Shown here: piece after piece, positions 6,486-9,032 of the stretch
Layout of the letters: each line of letters starts with the position of its first letter
Position numbering within the stretch: the first letter of the stretch is position 1
From: Acidobacteriota bacterium
Lineage (GTDB): Bacteria > Acidobacteriota > UBA6911 > RPQK01 > JADFOI01
Direction of reading: 5' to 3'
Assembly: GCA_030624355.1 (NCBI GenBank)
Contig: JAUXKG010000067.1
Location: 1 to 9,032, forward strand
DNA: 9,032 nt
The notes under the pieces: generated by a model
Databases searched by the model: none
What the model was told of the DNA's origin: nothing
Seen by the model: the letters and a program-made list of their open reading frames with translations, nothing else
Translations under genes and position numbers: made by a program

Positions 6486-6536
6486 GGTCTGGCGAAAGGA
6501 GACCAACGCCGGGCTGAAAGCCTCTACAAAATAGAG
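6486..6536 (+). ncRNA. Structured 5' leader: H-type pseudoknot followed by two hairpins, riboswitch-like
   Basis: GGTCT (6486-6490) pairs with AGACC (6500-6504). Inside that loop, GGCG (6491-6494) can pair with CGCC (6507-6510), two bases past the stem, forming a classic H-type pseudoknot. Next, GGCT (6512-6515) pairs with AGCC (6519-6522) around a GAA loop. Last, CTCTA (6522-6526) pairs with TAGAG (6532-6536) around CAAAA; base 6522 can belong to only one of the two hairpins. The only Shine-Dalgarno-like bases before the ATG at 6548 are AGAG, on the 3' side of the last hairpin, so folding could hide the ribosome site. I do not recognise a known riboswitch class. The structure is seen by hand; function is inferred. 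Confidence 0.45.
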
Positions 6537-6547
6537 TTGTCTGGCCG

Positions 6548-7546
6548 ATGAAAATTGACGCCTATAACCACATCTTGCCTGCCAAGTACAAAGCAGCTTG
6601 CCTCAAAGCAGCCCCTCCTGAATTGAATCTGAAAGCCTTCTTCGAAAACGTCCCGACTCTGTGGGATCTGGACAAGAGATTCAAGGTCATGGACATGTTT
6701 GAGGAGTACGTGCAGGTGTTGGCGCTGGCCAATCCACCCTTGGAAGTGCTGGGAGGACCTGAAAATTCAGCTGAGCTGGCCCGCCTGGCCAATGATGAGA
6801 TGGCAGAGCTGGTGGCAAAACATCCCACGCGTTTCTTGGGAGCAGTCGCCGCTCTTCCCATGAACGATGTGGATGCAGCTTTGAAGGAAACGGAACGGGC
6901 CGTCAATGAACTGGGGTTGAAGGGGGTGCAGATCTTTACGCCCCTGGGCGGCGGCCGTGCTCTGGATGCTCCTGAGTTTTTGCCTCTCTTTGAAAAGATG
7001 GCCAACCTTGACCTTCCTGTTTTGATTCATCCAGCTAGAAACGTCAACTTTACCGATTATCCAGCCGAAGAGGAATCTCGCTATCAGATGTATCGGATTC
7101 TTGGATGGCCTTACGATACCGCGGTGGCCATGACTCGGTTAGTGTGTACAGGTGTGTTTGACGAGTACCCCAGTCTCAAAATCTTGACCCATCATCTCGG
7201 CGGAATTGTTCCCTATCTGGAAAAGAGAATTCGCGAAGGGTTTGACAAGCTGGAAAAGAAGCCCGGCGGAAAGGCCCTGTTTCAGAGGCTGAAAAAGCAC
7301 CCTCATGACTATCTGCCCATGTTCTATGCCGATACGGTCACTACTGGCTCGATGCCGGCCCTGGAGTGCGGCCTGGCTTTTTTTGGTGAGGATCGGGTTT
7401 TGTTTGCTACAGACATGCCCTTTGACACGGTAGGTGGATCCCAGTATGTGGCCAACACTATAGAAGCCATCACCGCGATGAGGGCTTCCCAGGGGGCCAA
7501 AGAAAAGATCTACCATGAGAATGCTAGGCGGTTCTTTAAACTGTAA
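6548..7546 (+). CDS. PF04909 amidohydrolase/decarboxylase-type protein (ACMSD/LigJ superfamily)
   Basis: This 332-residue TIM-barrel protein belongs to the amidohydrolase-2 family, which includes aminocarboxymuconate-semialdehyde decarboxylase, gamma-resorcylate decarboxylase and 4-oxalomesaconate hydratase. Visible landmarks are FLGAVAALPM (96-105), GLKGVQIFTP (123-132), LPVLIHPAR (156-164, H161), ILTHHLGGIVPYLEKRI (212-228, H215/H216) and RVLFATDMPFD (283-293, D289). The usual N-terminal HxH is Y6-N7-H8, so the first metal-binding histidine is a tyrosine. This may mark a subfamily with altered metal binding. The ATG at 6548 is supported because the metal motif begins at residue 4, as in the family, but the ribosome site is weak (AGAG inside a hairpin). 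The PrpF-family gene follows after 48 bp and is probably co-transcribed. Exact reaction unknown: decarboxylation, hydration or hydrolysis of an unsaturated polycarboxylate are all possible. Confidence 0.85.
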   Translation: MKIDAYNHILPAKYKAACLKAAPPELNLKAFFENVPTLWDLDKRFKVMDMFEEYVQVLALANPPLEVLGGPENSAELARLANDEMAELVAKHPTRFLGAVAALPMNDVDAALKETERAVNELGLKGVQIFTPLGGGRALDAPEFLPLFEKMANLDLPVLIHPARNVNFTDYPAEEESRYQMYRILGWPYDTAVAMTRLVCTGVFDEYPSLKILTHHLGGIVPYLEKRIREGFDKLEKKPGGKALFQRLKKHPHDYLPMFYADTVTTGSMPALECGLAFFGEDRVLFATDMPFDTVGGSQYVANTIEAITAMRASQGAKEKIYHENARRFFKL

Positions 7547-7572
7547 TCTCAGAGGAGATGGGGAAGGGAAAG

Positions 7573-7590
7573 AGCTGCCTCAGCTGGAGG
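7573..7590 (+). promoter_or_regulatory. Ribosome binding site of the PrpF-family gene with an adjacent small hairpin
   Basis: GGAGG (7586-7590) sits four bases before the ATG at 7595 and fixes that start. Immediately upstream, AGCTG (7573-7577) and CAGCT (7581-7585) can form a 5-bp hairpin with a three-base loop, leaving the ribosome site exposed. Confidence 0.5.
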
Positions 7591-7594
7591 GTTC

Positions 7595-8728
7595 ATGAGT
7601 GATGCCGGTGTTTCCTGCACGATCATGAGGGGTGGGACGAGCAAAGGCCTCTTTTTCCTCGATTCGGATTTGCCCCCCGACCCGGAACTGAGAAAGCGCG
7701 TGCTGCTATCCGCTTTTGGAAGTCCCGACCCACGGCAGATAGACGGTTTGGGAGGGGCGGATCCTCTCACCAGCAAACTAGCTATAATCGCTCCTTCGTC
7801 CTCGCCTGAGATTGATGTGGAGTATACCTTCGGGCAGGTCAGTATCGCCGAGCCTTTCATAGATTTTTCGGCAAATTGCGGGAACATCTCCTCGGCAGTA
7901 GGTCCCTTTGCCATTGAGAAGGGCCTGGTGGGAGCAAAGGAACCCTTCACCCGGGTCCGAATCCTCAACACCAATACCAAGAAGATGATTATCTCACGAG
8001 TGCCGGTCTCTGATGGAAAAGTAGTGACCGCTGGGACTTTTCGGATCGATGGAGTTCCAGGCAGCGGAGCGGAAATCAAATTGTCTTTTCTGGATCCGGG
8101 CGGAGGAACAACCGGCAAGTTGTTGCCCACCGCCAATCCACGCGACCAGATTACTCTCGAAGATGGAAGAACTGTGGACGTGTCTATCGTGGATGCTGGG
8201 AATCCTGCCGGATTCGTGGTTGCCGATCAGATAGGCTTGCGGGGCGATGAATTGCCGGAGCAAATCGATTCACGTCATGAAATTCTCGATGTTTTAGAGG
8301 AACTTCGGGCCAAAATCAGCGAGATTCTGGGATTGTGCTCTTCCTGGAGGGAAGCTTACCAGCACTACACGAGTATCCCAAAAATCGTATTCGTGGCTCG
8401 GCCAACCAGCTTTCAGACTTTGCAAGGTGGCGTAGTCCAAACAGAAGAAGTTGACCTTCTGGCCAGAGTCATGGCCATGGGTCATCTTCACAAAACCTTT
8501 GCCGTGACTGCAGCGATTCCAACCGCTGCAGCCACTAGGATTCCAGACTCTGTTGTCCACCGCGTGTGTCGTCAGCGGGAGGAAACGGTAAGTATCGGTC
8601 ATCCATCGGGAACCCTTTCTCTAAATGCCAAAGTTAAGGAAGATAAGGGGGGCGTTAGCATCCAAGAGATAGTGATTGGAAGATCGGCACGAAAGCTCAT
8701 GGAAGGGACAGTTTTTGTGAGCGGGTAA
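7595..8728 (+). CDS. PrpF-family isomerase (3-methylitaconate isomerase / 4-oxalomesaconate tautomerase / aconitate isomerase type)
   Basis: This 377-residue protein has the PrpF signature set: MRGGTSKGLFF (11-21), GGADPLTSKLAII (53-65) with K61, and ANCGNISSAVGPFAIEKGL (93-111) with C95. The lysine and cysteine correspond to the two catalytic residues known in PrpF and methylitaconate isomerase. These enzymes shift a double bond by allylic proton transfer in tricarboxylates or substituted itaconates, without cofactor, in the cytoplasm. Known roles are trans-aconitate isomerisation in the methylcitrate cycle, 3-methylitaconate to dimethylmaleate in nicotinate fermentation (Mii), and 4-oxalomesaconate tautomerisation (GalD/LigU). 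No methylcitrate-cycle genes (AcnD, PrpB, PrpC) are beside it, which argues against PrpF itself. The context with an enamidase-like gene favours a Mii-like role, and the partnership with the PF04909 gene favours LigU-like. The length is usual for the family. Confidence 0.88.
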   Translation: MSDAGVSCTIMRGGTSKGLFFLDSDLPPDPELRKRVLLSAFGSPDPRQIDGLGGADPLTSKLAIIAPSSSPEIDVEYTFGQVSIAEPFIDFSANCGNISSAVGPFAIEKGLVGAKEPFTRVRILNTNTKKMIISRVPVSDGKVVTAGTFRIDGVPGSGAEIKLSFLDPGGGTTGKLLPTANPRDQITLEDGRTVDVSIVDAGNPAGFVVADQIGLRGDELPEQIDSRHEILDVLEELRAKISEILGLCSSWREAYQHYTSIPKIVFVARPTSFQTLQGGVVQTEEVDLLARVMAMGHLHKTFAVTAAIPTAAATRIPDSVVHRVCRQREETVSIGHPSGTLSLNAKVKEDKGGVSIQEIVIGRSARKLMEGTVFVSG

Positions 8729-8785
8729 GTGCAACCCAGACAGGACGGATCATTGCGCCGATGCAGCAGAGGGGGTGTGAGAAAT

Positions 8786-8814
8786 CCGGGATAGCATCCG
8801 TGAGGATTCCCCGG
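8786..8814 (+). other. Hairpin downstream of the PrpF-family gene
   Basis: CCGGG (8786-8790) can pair with CCCGG (8810-8814), and ATCC (8796-8799) with GGAT (8804-8807) around GTGA, giving a two-part stem with an internal loop. It starts about 57 bp after the stop at 8728. There is no T-run after it, so it is not a classical terminator. It could protect the mRNA 3' end or be chance. Confidence 0.3.
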
Positions 8815-8881
8815 AGGGCCTTAGAGATGCACTCTTTGCGTGCAAGACGCTAAAAGACCTCACCACGCTGCCTGCTGCCCG

Positions 8882-8925
8882 ACGTTTTCACAACGTTTCC
8901 ACATTTGTTGTGGAAAGCGCCTTTT
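8882..8925 (+). terminator. Weak intrinsic terminator candidate with overlapping alternative hairpins
   Basis: TTTCCACA (8896-8903) pairs perfectly with TGTGGAAA (8909-8916) around TTTGT, and CTTTT follows at 8921-8925. The same right arm can instead pair with TTTTCACAAC (8885-8894) as a 10-bp stem with one G-T pair. ACGTT/AACGT (8882-8886/8892-8896) forms a third small hairpin. The T-run is short and five bases away from the stem, so termination would be inefficient. It lies between the PrpF-family gene and the next possible gene. Confidence 0.4.
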
Positions 8926-8956
8926 ATGGATAGTCTGTAAGTCCGGATTGCGAACG

Positions 8957-9032
8957 ATGAAGGTCATCGCTGAACAAGATTTAGAAAACACTGTTCTCCA
9001 GATGGACGTCCATCACTTTGAGAATTGCACCA
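8957..9032 (+). CDS. Possible start of a small hypothetical protein, cut by the window edge
   Basis: An ATG at 8957 opens a frame that continues without a stop to the right edge, 25 full codons. The peptide begins MKVIAEQD and ends at the edge with VHHFENCT. The FENCT ending resembles small uncharacterised proteins that continue with repeated N-C-T/F motifs, but this is a loose impression. The ribosome site is poor (only GGA near 8945). A frame of this length is not strong evidence by itself; the sequence beyond the window decides it. Confidence 0.35.
   Translation, partial: MKVIAEQDLENTVLQMDVHHFENCT

Larger units (their letters stand above)
6176..6547. other. Non-coding gap with inverted-repeat element, promoter and structured leader
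   Basis: The 372 bp between the luciferase-like and PF04909 genes hold no credible protein gene. They contain, in order, a short spacer, a 222-bp element with terminal inverted repeats, a near-consensus promoter and a foldable 5' leader, each described separately. The genes on both sides point the same way, so this gap may split what was once one longer operon. Confidence 0.7.

Noticed and set aside
6486..6536. Assignment of the leader to a known riboswitch (c-di-GMP, TPP, SAM, fluoride, cobalamin, preQ1)
   Set aside because: None of the conserved core sequences I know for these classes is present, so it is reported only as an unclassified structured leader.
7549..8136. Minus-strand open frame of 195 codons
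   Set aside because: It is antisense to the well-supported PrpF-family gene and has no recognisable protein features.
1..9032. CRISPR array, tRNA or rRNA genes
   Set aside because: No regularly spaced repeats and no tRNA- or rRNA-like segments were seen on either strand.

Overview
The window looks like a bacterial chromosome segment of mid-range GC from an organism with strong GGAGG-type ribosome binding sites. It is densely packed with catabolic genes. I cannot name the lineage from sequence alone. The gene types (a Mo-hydroxylase pair, a 4,5-dihydroxyphthalate-decarboxylase-like protein, a luciferase-like flavin or F420 enzyme, PF04909 and enamidase-like amidohydrolases, a PrpF-family isomerase) fit the metabolically versatile soil, sediment or marine bacteria known mostly from environmental genomes.

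Layout. On the minus strand (2689 down to 1) a two-gene operon encodes a small [2Fe-2S] subunit and a large Tat-exported molybdopterin subunit of the isoquinoline 1-oxidoreductase/nicotinate dehydrogenase type. The two genes overlap by four bases (ATGA), and the large one runs off the left edge only a few residues before its expected end. A 330-bp AT-rich divergent intergenic region (2690-3019) holds several short palindromes and weak promoter candidates. On the plus strand, 3020-6175 is a tight operon: a decarboxylase-like protein, an amidohydrolase strongly resembling enamidase of Eubacterium barkeri nicotinate fermentation, and a luciferase-like oxidoreductase starting directly after the enamidase-like stop codon. 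A 372-bp gap follows. It contains a 222-bp segment bounded by a perfect 21-bp inverted repeat (MITE-like), then a near-consensus sigma-70 promoter, then a short leader that can fold into an H-type pseudoknot plus two hairpins. This leads into a second plus-strand unit (6548-8728): a PF04909 amidohydrolase/decarboxylase-type protein and a PrpF-family isomerase. The right end has hairpins, a weak terminator candidate and the possible start of a small unidentified protein.

How the genes may work together (inference). The Mo-hydroxylase could hydroxylate an N-heteroaromatic ring, the luciferase-like enzyme could reduce or oxygenate it, the enamidase-like protein could hydrolyse a cyclic enamide to an aldehyde acid, and the PF04909/PrpF pair could process the resulting unsaturated polycarboxylate. 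In E. barkeri the nicotinate pathway uses a Mo-hydroxylase, an enamidase and a PrpF-family methylitaconate isomerase, and all three classes occur here. The 6-hydroxynicotinate reductase and the B12-dependent mutase of that pathway are not in this window. The alternative is a 4,5-cleavage aromatic route, suggested by the LigJ/LigU-like pairing of the last two genes and by the 4,5-dihydroxyphthalate-decarboxylase-like first gene.
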